A DNA stretch of 23,935 bases from CAYSPS01 sp964432975 (GTDB lineage Bacteria > Babelota > Babeliae > Babelales > UBA12409): positions 1-23,935 of the forward strand of contig CAYSPS010000012.1 of assembly GCA_964432975.1 (NCBI GenBank), given 5' to 3'. Shown here piece by piece: positions 1 to 6,725 of this stretch. The notes beneath the pieces are model-generated. The model saw only the letters and a program-made list of their open reading frames with translations. It ran no database searches and had not been told where the DNA came from. A program made the translations under genes and the position numbers. Every line of letters starts with the position of its first letter. Positions within the stretch are counted from its first letter, which is position 1.

Positions 1-961
1 GGGTTCAGAAACGGGTGGATCAGTGCGTTTGCCCGCGAGTTGGTGCGGCGTTGTGGGGTTGAAGCCTACGTATGGATTAATTTCACGTTATGGCTTAGTT
101 GCATATGCAAGTTCTATTGATCAGATTGGCATCGCGACACGAACAGTGAAAGACAATGCACTCGTGCTTTCCTGTATTGCCGGACATGATGTGCATGATG
201 CAACAAGTGTGTCGATGTCAGCGCCTGATTACACTAAAGATCTTGATGGTGCATTGCCCGAAAATGTCACGATTGGCGTTCTTGAAAATATGCTTTTTGC
301 CGATGGTATGAATGCCGAGGTTCAAGAACTTATTGGTGGGGCAATTAAAGAATTTGAGCATATGGGCGCTCGCATAAAGAAAATAAAAATTCCTGAAATT
401 GATTATGGCGCCGCAGTGTATTTTACTATAAGTCGTGCCGAAGCGGCATCAAATTTATCGCGTTTTGATGGTGTGCGTTATGGCTATCGTGCTCCTGATG
501 TACAAACACTTGACCAGATGTATCGTATGACGCGTGGTATTGGCTTTGGATATGAACAAAAGTTGCGGACATTAATTGGTAATTACGTGCTTTCTGCTGG
601 CTATGCTGGTAAGTATTATCATAATGCAAAAAAAGTGCAGCATATCATGAGCGATGCCATGGAGCGGGCATTTAAAGAGGTTGATGTGCTTATTTCGCCC
701 GTGCATGCAGCTCCTGCATTTAAATTCGGCGCGTGTGACCAAGATCGTTTAGCAATGGATTTAACTGATTATTTTACCTGTTTTGTAAATCTGACGCATA
801 CGCCTGGGTTGACTATTCCTTGCGGGTTTACCAAAGATAATTTACCAACAGGTTTTCAGCTTATCGGGCCACGCTTGAGCGAAGCGTTGCTTTACAAAAT
901 TGGTCATGCATACCAACAGCAAACGGCATGGCACACAATGCATCCAGCACAGTTTAATTGA
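1..961 (+). CDS. gatA: Glutamyl/aspartyl-tRNA(Gln/Asn) amidotransferase subunit A, 5'-truncated by window edge
   Basis: GatA is the amidase subunit of the GatCAB complex. It releases ammonia from glutamine so that misacylated Glu-tRNA(Gln) or Asp-tRNA(Asn) can be amidated in the cytoplasm. The frame is open to the window edge; its first residues read GSETGGSVRLPASWCGVVG, the amidase-signature segment holding the nucleophilic serine (GGS). The catalytic lysine and the cis-serine lie upstream, outside the window. Further matches are the GLKPTYG and SRYGLVAYASSIDQIG blocks just after it and the C-terminal HTPGLTIPCGF and PTGFQLIGPRLSE blocks typical of GatA. The acidic residue in the usual GSDTGGS motif is Glu here. 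An apparent GTG start at 23 is only an internal valine codon. The TGA stop overlaps a possible TTG start of the next gene by 4 nt. Identification is firm; whether it serves Gln, Asn or both cannot be told from this gene alone. Confidence 0.97.
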   Translation, partial: GSETGGSVRLPASWCGVVGLKPTYGLISRYGLVAYASSIDQIGIATRTVKDNALVLSCIAGHDVHDATSVSMSAPDYTKDLDGALPENVTIGVLENMLFADGMNAEVQELIGGAIKEFEHMGARIKKIKIPEIDYGAAVYFTISRAEAASNLSRFDGVRYGYRAPDVQTLDQMYRMTRGIGFGYEQKLRTLIGNYVLSAGYAGKYYHNAKKVQHIMSDAMERAFKEVDVLISPVHAAPAFKFGACDQDRLAMDLTDYFTCFVNLTHTPGLTIPCGFTKDNLPTGFQLIGPRLSEALLYKIGHAYQQQTAWHTMHPAQFN

Positions 962-1317
962 AAGCATCTTCCTCTTCTGGTAATGGTTTTTATGAAAAAA
1001 TTTGTGGTATGTTGCTAAGTTTTGGGGTTGTTAGTGCAATGCATCGTGGTAGGAGCTTTGAAGATATTTATTCTGCAATTGATCGGCGCGATATTTCTGC
1101 CATTGCACGTTTGACTGCGGGTGGCGGTGCTAATTTGAATGATGGGAATTTGTCTCAAGAATTTACGCCTGGTCGTTCGGATTTACATCTAGCACCCGAA
1201 AAGATTAAGTGTTTTGCGCGTCCCACTTGTATGTGTTTGATTTGCCCATTTTGTTGTGGAGCTGGGGTGCACAGAAGAACACCACTGTATTACGCACTTG
1301 AAAAAAAAGTTCTTTGA
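958..1317 (+). CDS. Secreted ankyrin-like protein, 5' fragment (frameshifted gene)
   Basis: This is the N-terminal part of what looks like one gene spanning about 992-2008. It contains a hydrophobic segment (ICGMLLSFGVVSAM) ending near AMHRG like a signal peptide, then an ankyrin-like helix pair (EDIYSAIDRRDISAIARL), a cysteine cluster (KCFARPTCMCLICPFCCG) and the start of another repeat, RTPLYYALEKK. It stops at TGA 1315-1317 just after an A8 run (1301-1308); removing one A joins it to the 3' fragment inside that repeat. The start is uncertain. TTG 958 overlaps gatA but has no ribosome binding site. ATG 992 opens with MKKFVVCC and stops at once; one extra A in its A6 run would instead give MKKICGMLLSFGVVSAM, like the MKK starts of other secreted proteins here. 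No enzymatic motif is seen. Confidence 0.6.
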   Translation: MKASSSSGNGFYEKICGMLLSFGVVSAMHRGRSFEDIYSAIDRRDISAIARLTAGGGANLNDGNLSQEFTPGRSDLHLAPEKIKCFARPTCMCLICPFCCGAGVHRRTPLYYALEKKVL

Positions 1318-2008
1318 TGGTGCTCAGATTTTGGTAGATAATGGTGCAAGATTAAACACTGGGTGCTGGAAGTTTCATCCCCGGTTTCAAGATTTTTGTT
1401 TGGCATGCAATGGACTCGATCGTACCTGTAGCCCGGGTTATCTGCGTTCACTGAAATTTGTTTCTTCGGCTGCTTTGTTGGTTAAAAATGCCAAAAAGGG
1501 CGTGAGCTTTTTAGACTCGATAATTGAGCGAGCAAGTGGTACGTGGCTGAGCGGTTGGTGGTCTGTCGATGATGCGCTTTGCCATTCCTTATTGGAACTT
1601 GGCGAGCCGCTTATATTGAGCCGTTGTGTTGCAAATGGTCTTGTTTCGCCAACGTACTTGGTCTGTATTGCCGTTGAACAGCATATGGATCCTGATGATC
1701 TTGACTTTATTTTCAATGATCGAAAGCCGATGAATGATGCAGATTATGCACGTGTGCGGGCAAGCATTGCATGTCATTTTGATCAACGACTTGTGGATAT
1801 GGCATTGAACAATCATTCGAATTCTCTAGATGATCTTCTGTGTGTTGTTGTTACCGAGCAGGCTATGTTTGATCATGTTAGATATTTGCTTGAGAAAAAC
1901 CCTTCCGTGGCCACGATTAAAGCGCTGATGCCGATTGCTCGTCCTTCGACAGCTCGTCAGTTGGAAGCGTACCGTCGAACGGCAGAGCTACAATCTTTAG
2001 TTCAGTAA
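1256..2008 (+). CDS. Ankyrin-like protein, 3' fragment (frameshifted gene)
   Basis: This is the C-terminal continuation of the ankyrin-like gene that begins near 958-992. Real coding in this frame probably starts at the A8 run (1301-1308): from there FFDGAQILVDNGARLN completes the repeat begun as RTPLYYALEKK in the other frame. The stretch 1256-1300 is out-of-frame readthrough from a GTG and is unlikely to be translated. Downstream sequence is weakly ankyrin-like (ALCHSLLELGEPLILSRCVANG; FDHVRYLLEKNPSVATIKAL) with a CWKF..FCLACN..RTC cysteine cluster. It is expected to be exported if the frames are joined by slippage; otherwise it is a pseudogene remnant. Function is unknown; secreted ankyrin proteins of intracellular bacteria commonly bind host proteins, but that is inference here. 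A strong hairpin follows the stop at 2014-2041. Confidence 0.6.
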   Translation: MELGCTEEHHCITHLKKKFFDGAQILVDNGARLNTGCWKFHPRFQDFCLACNGLDRTCSPGYLRSLKFVSSAALLVKNAKKGVSFLDSIIERASGTWLSGWWSVDDALCHSLLELGEPLILSRCVANGLVSPTYLVCIAVEQHMDPDDLDFIFNDRKPMNDADYARVRASIACHFDQRLVDMALNNHSNSLDDLLCVVVTEQAMFDHVRYLLEKNPSVATIKALMPIARPSTARQLEAYRRTAELQSLVQ

Positions 2009-2013
2009 TAATC

Positions 2014-2041
2014 ATGAGCGAGTGCAACTGCACTCGCTCAT
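2014..2041. terminator. Perfect 13-bp inverted repeat between convergent genes (candidate bidirectional terminator)
   Basis: ATGAGCGAGTGCA (2014-2026) pairs perfectly with TGCACTCGCTCAT (2029-2041) across a 2-nt centre. It lies 5 nt after the stop of the ankyrin-like gene and 27 nt before the stop of the minus-strand gene at 2069, the expected place for a shared terminator. Neither side has a clear U-tract, so classic intrinsic termination is not certain; it could also protect the 3' ends. Confidence 0.55.
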
Positions 2042-2068
2042 AATAGAGATTTATGTCAGCTTTTTGAT

Positions 2069-2395
2069 CTACAGCTCGCCACGTTCATAAAACGCATCGC
2101 GTGGTACACTACCGTACGGAGGTAAGTCTTGGGAACTTTGATCTGTCCGTTGTAATCGCGGTTCAATAGCTCCCATGCCGACTTCACTTGCTCGGCAATA
2201 GGTTAGTTTATTGGTTAAGCTGCAACTGGCCAATGGCGTTCCATATGGTGCAATTGCATTCCAACCACCGCAAGCCCAAATGGCGCAAACTGAACAATCA
2301 GGTTGTTTTGCGGGGTCACATTTGGTGTAAATTGTGACACCGTGTACACATAATGGTATTGTACAAAGAGCTAATAACAAGTATTTAATGTTCAT
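2069..2395 (-). CDS. Small secreted cysteine-rich protein (hypothetical)
   Basis: A 108-residue protein of no recognised family. The N-terminus MNIKYLLLALCTIPLCVHG is a clear Sec signal peptide (Lys4, hydrophobic core, Gly/Val cleavage region). The mature part has six cysteines, in order TKCDP, PDCSVCAIWACGG, ASCSL and TYCRA, enough for three disulfides. The C-terminal third (about residues 77-108) is polar and proline-containing with no cysteine, and is probably flexible. Start choice is supported by an AGGGGAG-type ribosome binding site just upstream on the minus strand (about 2402-2408). It is a single gene, convergent with the ankyrin-like gene. A periplasmic or exported role is likely from the signal and even cysteine count; a specific function cannot be assigned. 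Confidence 0.7.
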   Translation of the reverse strand: MNIKYLLLALCTIPLCVHGVTIYTKCDPAKQPDCSVCAIWACGGWNAIAPYGTPLASCSLTNKLTYCRASEVGMGAIEPRLQRTDQSSQDLPPYGSVPRDAFYERGEL

Positions 2396-2477
2396 ATATT
2401 TCTCCCCTTTTTCTTTTAAAATAACAAAAAGATTTGCAAAAAATCAAGATTTACGTATGCCTTTTCAAGGCAATTGC

Positions 2478-2684
2478 ATGAAAAATACTAAAAGCCACGG
2501 TCCGGTTCACTTAAAAATTAAATTTGATCAGATCTTTCAGCGACGTGCGGGGTTCTGCATTGAAGATTTTCCCAACCCACAATTGACGTCAATCGAGATA
2601 GAAGGCTTGCGCATATTCTATAATCAGTTACCAGGGAACGCCCGTGCGTGGATTGAAGAACGAACTCATCATGCTCTGCTATAA
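2478..2684 (+). pseudogene. Short ORF resembling the C-terminal tail of the neighbouring WD40 proteins (remnant or small protein)
   Basis: The frame is open from 2334, but its first part overlaps the minus-strand secreted gene antisense and is not credible. From ATG 2478 (AAGG 2466-2469 as a weak ribosome binding site) it encodes 68 residues. The last part, GLRIFYNQLPGNARAWIEER, matches the pattern of the tail of the second WD40 protein (LKPLCDQLPPTAREWAHEQ): a QLP..AR.W signature in a helical context. The segment has no signal peptide and no WD40 repeat. Best reading is the 3' end of a third member of the tandem WD40 family whose body has been deleted. A genuine small cytoplasmic protein is the alternative. 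Confidence 0.4.
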
Positions 2685-2736
2685 AATATTTTTGCATAGC
2701 TATGGTCATTTATAACCGGCAGAAATGGGGAATAAT

Positions 2737-2764
2737 TTGACAAATAAAAAATATTTATTACACT
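2737..2764 (+). promoter_or_regulatory. Candidate sigma70-type promoter for the first WD40 gene
   Basis: TTGACA (2737-2742), 16-nt spacer, TACACT (2759-2764), then a 43-nt leader to the ATG at 2808. The -35 is perfect; the -10 matches TATAAT at four of six positions. The A/T-rich spacer and the position upstream of a new transcription unit support it. Confidence 0.5.
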
Positions 2765-2807
2765 AAAAACAGGCTGCCTTTTCTATTGTTAATATTTAAG
2801 GCTGTTT

Positions 2808-4496
2808 ATGAAAAAAATGGTGCTACTTATTCTCACAAGTTTAAGCATATCGTGTTTGGGTGTGCCAATACGTATCAATCTTGTTGCACGTGGTGGGGTA
2901 ATCGTTCCGCTTATTGGTGATTATTACGATGAACAAACTAATACTATTACCACGCCATTTAATTTTATTAATCACGCAATAGTGGTTATTAATTTTAATC
3001 ACAAAGAAGCTCTTGCTCGAGAAACTGATCAACCTGGACTCTTTGAATATTGCGGCGAACCCATATATCTTTTTGGGGCTACTGCAACCGATACTGACTC
3101 TTTTTTGCTAGAAGACATCGATTCACAAATACTTGACCGCGCCATAGCCTTGATAACCGATCACGGGTACAATATCAACCAACTTGATCTGCCAACCATC
3201 ACACAGCTTATTAATGTGTATGATGTTCTTGGCGCGCCACAGGCAATTATTGACGTGTTGCTTGAGCGATGTGTTGAGCTTTCTATAAAAAATCCTGAAC
3301 AGACTCCTTTTGCTGCTGAACTACGTGTGGCATCCGAGATTCCAAAATCACCGTGGAGTGATTGCACAGTGTTGCGAAGTGGTAGCTTAATTTGCGCCGC
3401 ACGCAACTTGGTTACGCAACGATTTAAACGAAAAACCGATCAATTTCAACCGTGGATATCTATTAACCTTGATAGGGGGGGAGTTTCGGTTGCTGCAGTT
3501 TCACCAAAGGAGCCGCATGTAGTAATAGCGCAGAACGGTGATGTAGGTATATGGAATATAAATGGAAATCGTGAAAGGCGATTTGAACATGATTTTCATG
3601 GCGTTTCTTCAGTTGCATTTTCACCAGATGGGCAGCATATAGGAGTGGGAGAAAACCCATGGTGGGACTTTGGTCTTGCGAGAGTGGGTGTGTGGAAAAT
3701 AAATGGAGAATTGAACTGTATGTTGATAGGTCATCAAGATATGGTCACTTCAGTTGCATTTTCGCCAGATGGACAGCGCGTGATAACAACATCGCGAGAT
3801 CAAACTGCACGGATATGGAAAATGAATGGAGAATGTGAAAAGGTGCTTTACGGCCAGTTTACTACGGCTGCATTTTTACCAGATGGGCAGCGCATAATAG
3901 CGGGATTACATGATGCCACCATACGAATAATGAATGTGAGCGGGGAACTTACAGGGAATCTTGAAGGTCATCGTGATAGTATTACTTCAGTTGTCGTTTC
4001 ATCAGATGGGCAGCATATAGCAACAGGATCAGAGGATTGTACGGTACGCATATGGACTATAGGTGGAGAATTTGAAGGCGAACTTAAAGGCCATCAAGGC
4101 AAGGTTACTTCCGTTGCTTTTTCACAAGATTGTAAACACATAATAACAAAATCGGAAGATTATAGTGTACGTATATGGAATCTACATGGAAAATGTGAAC
4201 GTTTATTTGAACACGAGTATCCGAACGCTGTTTCAGTTGCATTTTTACCAGATGGTCGACATGTCATAATAACTTCAACCCAGATATTGTATCAGGAGCA
4301 GGCCTGGAATTGGTGCAATTGGCCCGTAGATAACGAAATATCCCGTGAATTGATTAATTATGAAGCGAATGTGTTAAAACAATTGTTTACATTGAAGAAT
4401 TTTAGTCATCCGCCAGTGACGCGAGAAGAAATTCTTGCTTCATTAGGACCTGAAGATGCTCGGGAGTTCTTTGAAAGTTATAAATATTGGATTTAG
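2808..4496 (+). CDS. Secreted WD40 beta-propeller protein with possible Skp1/BTB-like N-terminal domain
   Basis: A 562-residue protein. Residues 1-18 (MKKMVLLILTSLSISCLG) are a Sec signal peptide. Residues about 19-160 form a non-WD40 domain: a short beta-like start (VPIRINLVARGGVIVP), an insert, then LPTITQLINVYDVLGAPQAI and LLERCVELSI, which resemble the C-terminal helices of Skp1/BTB folds (L-I, Y/F-L, C, A/V-I pattern). Residues about 226-505 hold seven WD40 blades with repeated SVAFSPDGQ and RIW motifs and GH before several blades, enough for one seven-bladed propeller. The tail (about 515-562) is helical and charged, shared with the next gene. ATG 2808 follows AAGG and a candidate promoter. 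No catalytic motif is seen; it is probably a protein-protein interaction module outside the cytoplasm. The WD40 call is firm; the Skp1-like call is inference. Confidence 0.88.
   Translation: MKKMVLLILTSLSISCLGVPIRINLVARGGVIVPLIGDYYDEQTNTITTPFNFINHAIVVINFNHKEALARETDQPGLFEYCGEPIYLFGATATDTDSFLLEDIDSQILDRAIALITDHGYNINQLDLPTITQLINVYDVLGAPQAIIDVLLERCVELSIKNPEQTPFAAELRVASEIPKSPWSDCTVLRSGSLICAARNLVTQRFKRKTDQFQPWISINLDRGGVSVAAVSPKEPHVVIAQNGDVGIWNINGNRERRFEHDFHGVSSVAFSPDGQHIGVGENPWWDFGLARVGVWKINGELNCMLIGHQDMVTSVAFSPDGQRVITTSRDQTARIWKMNGECEKVLYGQFTTAAFLPDGQRIIAGLHDATIRIMNVSGELTGNLEGHRDSITSVVVSSDGQHIATGSEDCTVRIWTIGGEFEGELKGHQGKVTSVAFSQDCKHIITKSEDYSVRIWNLHGKCERLFEHEYPNAVSVAFLPDGRHVIITSTQILYQEQAWNWCNWPVDNEISRELINYEANVLKQLFTLKNFSHPPVTREEILASLGPEDAREFFESYKYWI
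3606..4285 (+). repeat. Nucleotide-level tandem WD40 repeats inside the first WD40 gene
   Basis: The blade-initiating segment recurs nearly unchanged at DNA level, for example TTTTCACCAGATGGGCAGC near 3618, with close variants near 3758, 3874, 3997, 4116 and 4236. Spacing is about 110-140 nt, one WD40 blade. The second WD40 gene has much more diverged blades, so this array may have been homogenised recently by recombination. Confidence 0.6.
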
Positions 4497-4523
4497 TTTG
4501 ACGTTTAATGGGAGGTTATTTTT

Positions 4524-4856
4524 ATGAAAAAGATTGCTTTGTGTATGTTTATTGGCACAAGTTTCCTATGCACAGCAGTTCCAATAAATGTTGTTTTGGT
4601 AGCGCGTGGGGAAACGGTTCTTGTGCCTGCTGATTACAATGAATCTTCACATACGATAATAACACAATTCGGGCGCATTAATGACGTATTGGCAGACAGG
4701 CTTCGGCGGGCACGTGCTGTTGGAGAAACCAATATGATACGCAACAGTCCTGACGGGTCCCAGCGTGAATTTTTTGAACATTTATCACTTAATATTGATC
4801 CTAATTTTTTACGTCACTCAATAGCATTGGCAAGCGAACCAATTGCATGGAATTGA
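4524..4856 (+). CDS. Second WD40-family protein, 5' fragment: signal peptide and N-terminal domain (frameshifted gene)
   Basis: This encodes 110 residues: a signal peptide (MKKIALCMFIGTSFLCTA) followed by VPINVVLVARGETVLVPADY, clearly paralogous to VPIRINLVARGGVIVP of the upstream gene. It runs through FLRHSIALASEPIAWN and hits TGA at 4854-4856. The paralog continues AIALITDHGYNINQLDLPTI, and the same continuation (IEHLDLPTVTQLIN) lies in the +1 frame immediately after, so one extra base between about 4825 and 4855 splits the gene. Skipping one base restores a length identical to the paralog between the IAL and LDLP motifs. The start is supported by a strong GGGAGG (4512-4517) ahead of ATG 4524. 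It lies only 27 nt after the first WD40 gene, so the two are likely co-transcribed. Confidence 0.7.
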   Translation: MKKIALCMFIGTSFLCTAVPINVVLVARGETVLVPADYNESSHTIITQFGRINDVLADRLRRARAVGETNMIRNSPDGSQREFFEHLSLNIDPNFLRHSIALASEPIAWN

Positions 4857-6270
4857 ACATCTTGATTTGCCAACAGTAACGCAATTGATAAACATAGGCG
4901 ATTTTTTACGCACCAACCGAATAATTATGAGACATTTATGCGATCGTTGCATAGCACTCGCCATAGAAAACTGTCCACATCGCTGTGCATTTGCTGTTGA
5001 CGAGCGTTCAGCAGACCAACTTCCAACACCGGTTGATGATAATGTGATGGTCCGAAATCCTGATATAGTTGCGCAGGTGCAACGCATGGTACACCTCAAC
5101 TTTATCAGAAACATTGTTATACCGCACAGTCCATATACACAGTTGCTATTTGACGGATGCATGGCAGTTCGATTACTTGCATGGTCACCCAATAGTCAAT
5201 TTATTGCAACAAAATCATATCATGAAGCTTGTGTTCGCATCTGGGATGTTTACACAAGAAGGCAAGTCGGTCAGCTCTTGTCAGAGTATGATCGTACCGG
5301 CACCAATAATATTTGTGCATCATTTGCCTGGTCGCCTAATAGCAAGTTTATCGCCGTAGGATTAAGAAATGGAACGGTACAAATTTGGCATGTTGAAAAT
5401 ATGGCGAACATTCATTTAGAAGAAGATTCAATTGTAATGCCAGAGCTGCCACATGTCGGGCGTCCCAATATCAATTCAATAGCATGGTCACCAAGCGGCA
5501 GCTTTCTTGCAGTTGGGTCGACTGACGAAACTGTACGCATTTGGGATACCGCTACCAAAAGACAAGTTGGTAATGCACTTGAAGGTCAAAGATTAACCAT
5601 AGGTTTAGTTGCATGGTCACCAAATCCTGGGAGTTCATTACTTGCGGTGAGCGCCAATGGTACTGATGGCTTTCTATCTATCTGGGATGCACGATCTGGT
5701 TGCTTAGTTCGCAAGCTTGATGCACACCTAGAACACGATAGTGCGTTTGCATGGTCACCCGATGGCAGAGCTATTGCAACAATTTCCGAAGGTACCAAGA
5801 TTGTTATTTGGGATGCTAATACCGGTACAATAATAAAAGGGCCGCTTGAGCATCGATTCAAACTGGTCTCTGTATCATGGTCACCTGATTTAGCGTTTAT
5901 TGCTGCAGGCTCAGTCAATGAAGAAGCGTATATTTGGAAAGTTGATTCCGGAAAGCTCCTACGGAAACTAAACTGCGGAGTGTGTGCCATTGTTTCGTGG
6001 TCGCCGCTGTATGATTGTTTTGTAATTGGTTCGACAGAGGAATTGAAATTTTGGTTACCCAGATGGCATGGTATTATAAATCAATCATCCGATCTATTAA
6101 AACAGCTGTTAATGCTTAAATTTGCCCAACGAGAATTTCTTGATGAAAATGAACTGCGCACTTTAAAACCGCTGTGCGATCAGCTACCACCAACGGCACG
6201 CGAGTGGGCACATGAACAAATGGCACAAGCGTGGGCAACGAGAGCCAAGAATTTGCTTAATACGGATTAA
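4843..6270 (+). CDS. Second WD40-family protein, 3' fragment: seven-bladed propeller (frameshifted gene)
   Basis: This encodes up to 475 residues from a TTG at 4843, but the natural beginning is upstream in the other frame; no ribosome binding site precedes 4843. After the domain segment DLPTVTQLINIGDFLRTNRI and HLCDRCIALAI come seven WD40 blades marked by AWSP or SWSP starts (LLAWSPNSQF, SFAWSPNSKF, SIAWSPSGSF, LVAWSPNPGS, AFAWSPDGRA, SVSWSPDLAF, IVSWSPLYDC), most ending in IWD, IWH or IWK. The tail, LLKQLLMLKFAQREF through QLPPTAREWAHEQ, is a helical module shared with the upstream paralog and with the short remnant at 2478-2684. If the frames are not joined, the propeller would lack a signal peptide and stay cytoplasmic or be untranslated. 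Confidence 0.75.
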   Translation: MHGIEHLDLPTVTQLINIGDFLRTNRIIMRHLCDRCIALAIENCPHRCAFAVDERSADQLPTPVDDNVMVRNPDIVAQVQRMVHLNFIRNIVIPHSPYTQLLFDGCMAVRLLAWSPNSQFIATKSYHEACVRIWDVYTRRQVGQLLSEYDRTGTNNICASFAWSPNSKFIAVGLRNGTVQIWHVENMANIHLEEDSIVMPELPHVGRPNINSIAWSPSGSFLAVGSTDETVRIWDTATKRQVGNALEGQRLTIGLVAWSPNPGSSLLAVSANGTDGFLSIWDARSGCLVRKLDAHLEHDSAFAWSPDGRAIATISEGTKIVIWDANTGTIIKGPLEHRFKLVSVSWSPDLAFIAAGSVNEEAYIWKVDSGKLLRKLNCGVCAIVSWSPLYDCFVIGSTEELKFWLPRWHGIINQSSDLLKQLLMLKFAQREFLDENELRTLKPLCDQLPPTAREWAHEQMAQAWATRAKNLLNTD

Positions 6271-6274
6271 GTTA

Positions 6275-6309
6275 AGTCAGGACAAAGTCTTGACATGACT
6301 CACTTTTTT
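6275..6309 (+). terminator. Candidate terminator after the WD40 genes
   Basis: GTCAGGAC (6276-6283) can pair with GTCTTGAC (6287-6294) around an AAA loop, with one G-T wobble. Alternatively AGTCA (6275-6279) pairs with TGACT (6297-6301) around a GAC-AAA-GTC core, followed after CAC by T6 (6304-6309). It starts 5 nt after the WD40 gene stop. The U-tract is close only for the second fold. Confidence 0.4.
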
Positions 6310-6318
6310 CGTCATAAT
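6290..6318 (+). promoter_or_regulatory. Sigma70-type promoter for rpmA (probably rpmA-secF-rho)
   Basis: TTGACA (6290-6295), 17-nt spacer, CATAAT (6313-6318): eleven of twelve consensus positions with ideal spacing, the best promoter match seen in the window. The -35 hexamer lies inside the hairpin that may terminate the upstream genes. A leader of about 70 nt precedes rpmA, with AAGGA at 6384-6388 as ribosome binding site. Confidence 0.65.
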
Positions 6319-6396
6319 TAATAACGAATGAGTCTCGTAGTAATGTTCAAATCTTTAAGCTCTTGATCATCTCAAACAATATTAAGGAAATTAACG

Positions 6397-6654
6397 ATGG
6401 CAACGAGTAAATCTGGCGGCTCTACGCAGAATGGTAGAGAGAGTCAAAGCAAGCGATTAGGCTTTAAATTATTTGATGGTCAGGCGGTTGCTGGTGGTGA
6501 AATTATTATTCGCCAGCGCGGTACTCGTGTACATCCTGGTCATGGTGTAGGGCGTGGTGGTGATGATACGCTTTTTGCCATCGATGCTGGTATTCTGAAA
6601 TTTCACTTTGGCCCCAAGGGGCGCAAATATGTGTCAATTGTGAAAAGTGCTTAG
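6397..6654 (+). CDS. rpmA: 50S ribosomal protein L27
   Basis: The 85-residue length and sequence fit bacterial L27, a large-subunit protein whose N-terminal tail reaches the peptidyl-transferase centre. Diagnostic stretches are KSGGSTQNGRESQSKRLG, GGEIIIRQRGTRVHPGHGVG, DDTLFAIDAG and FGPKGRKYVSI. The N-terminus starts directly as MATSKSGGST, without the extra peptide that Firmicutes cleave off. ATG 6397 has AAGGA 8 nt upstream and a near-consensus promoter. The usual partner rplU (L21) is not adjacent in this window; instead secF follows after 71 nt. Confidence 0.98.
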   Translation: MATSKSGGSTQNGRESQSKRLGFKLFDGQAVAGGEIIIRQRGTRVHPGHGVGRGGDDTLFAIDAGILKFHFGPKGRKYVSIVKSA

Positions 6655-6725
6655 AACTTTTCGTCAAAAAAGGGTAACTTTAGTAAGGTTCATATATTTC
6701 TCACAAGCCTGCCTGAAGGAGAGGC

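Noticed and set aside
2334..2477. 5' extension of the short ORF at 2478-2684
   Set aside because: It overlaps the signal peptide and ribosome binding site of the minus-strand secreted gene, and shows no similarity to the WD40 family.
3606..4285. Regularly spaced DNA repeats that could suggest a CRISPR array
   Set aside because: The repeats are in frame, imperfect and encode WD40 blade motifs; spacers are coding and similar to each other.
5586..5990. Minus-strand open frame of 134 codons opposite the second WD40 gene
   Set aside because: Entirely antisense to clear WD40 blades; its repeats mirror the AWSP-coding repeats on the plus strand.
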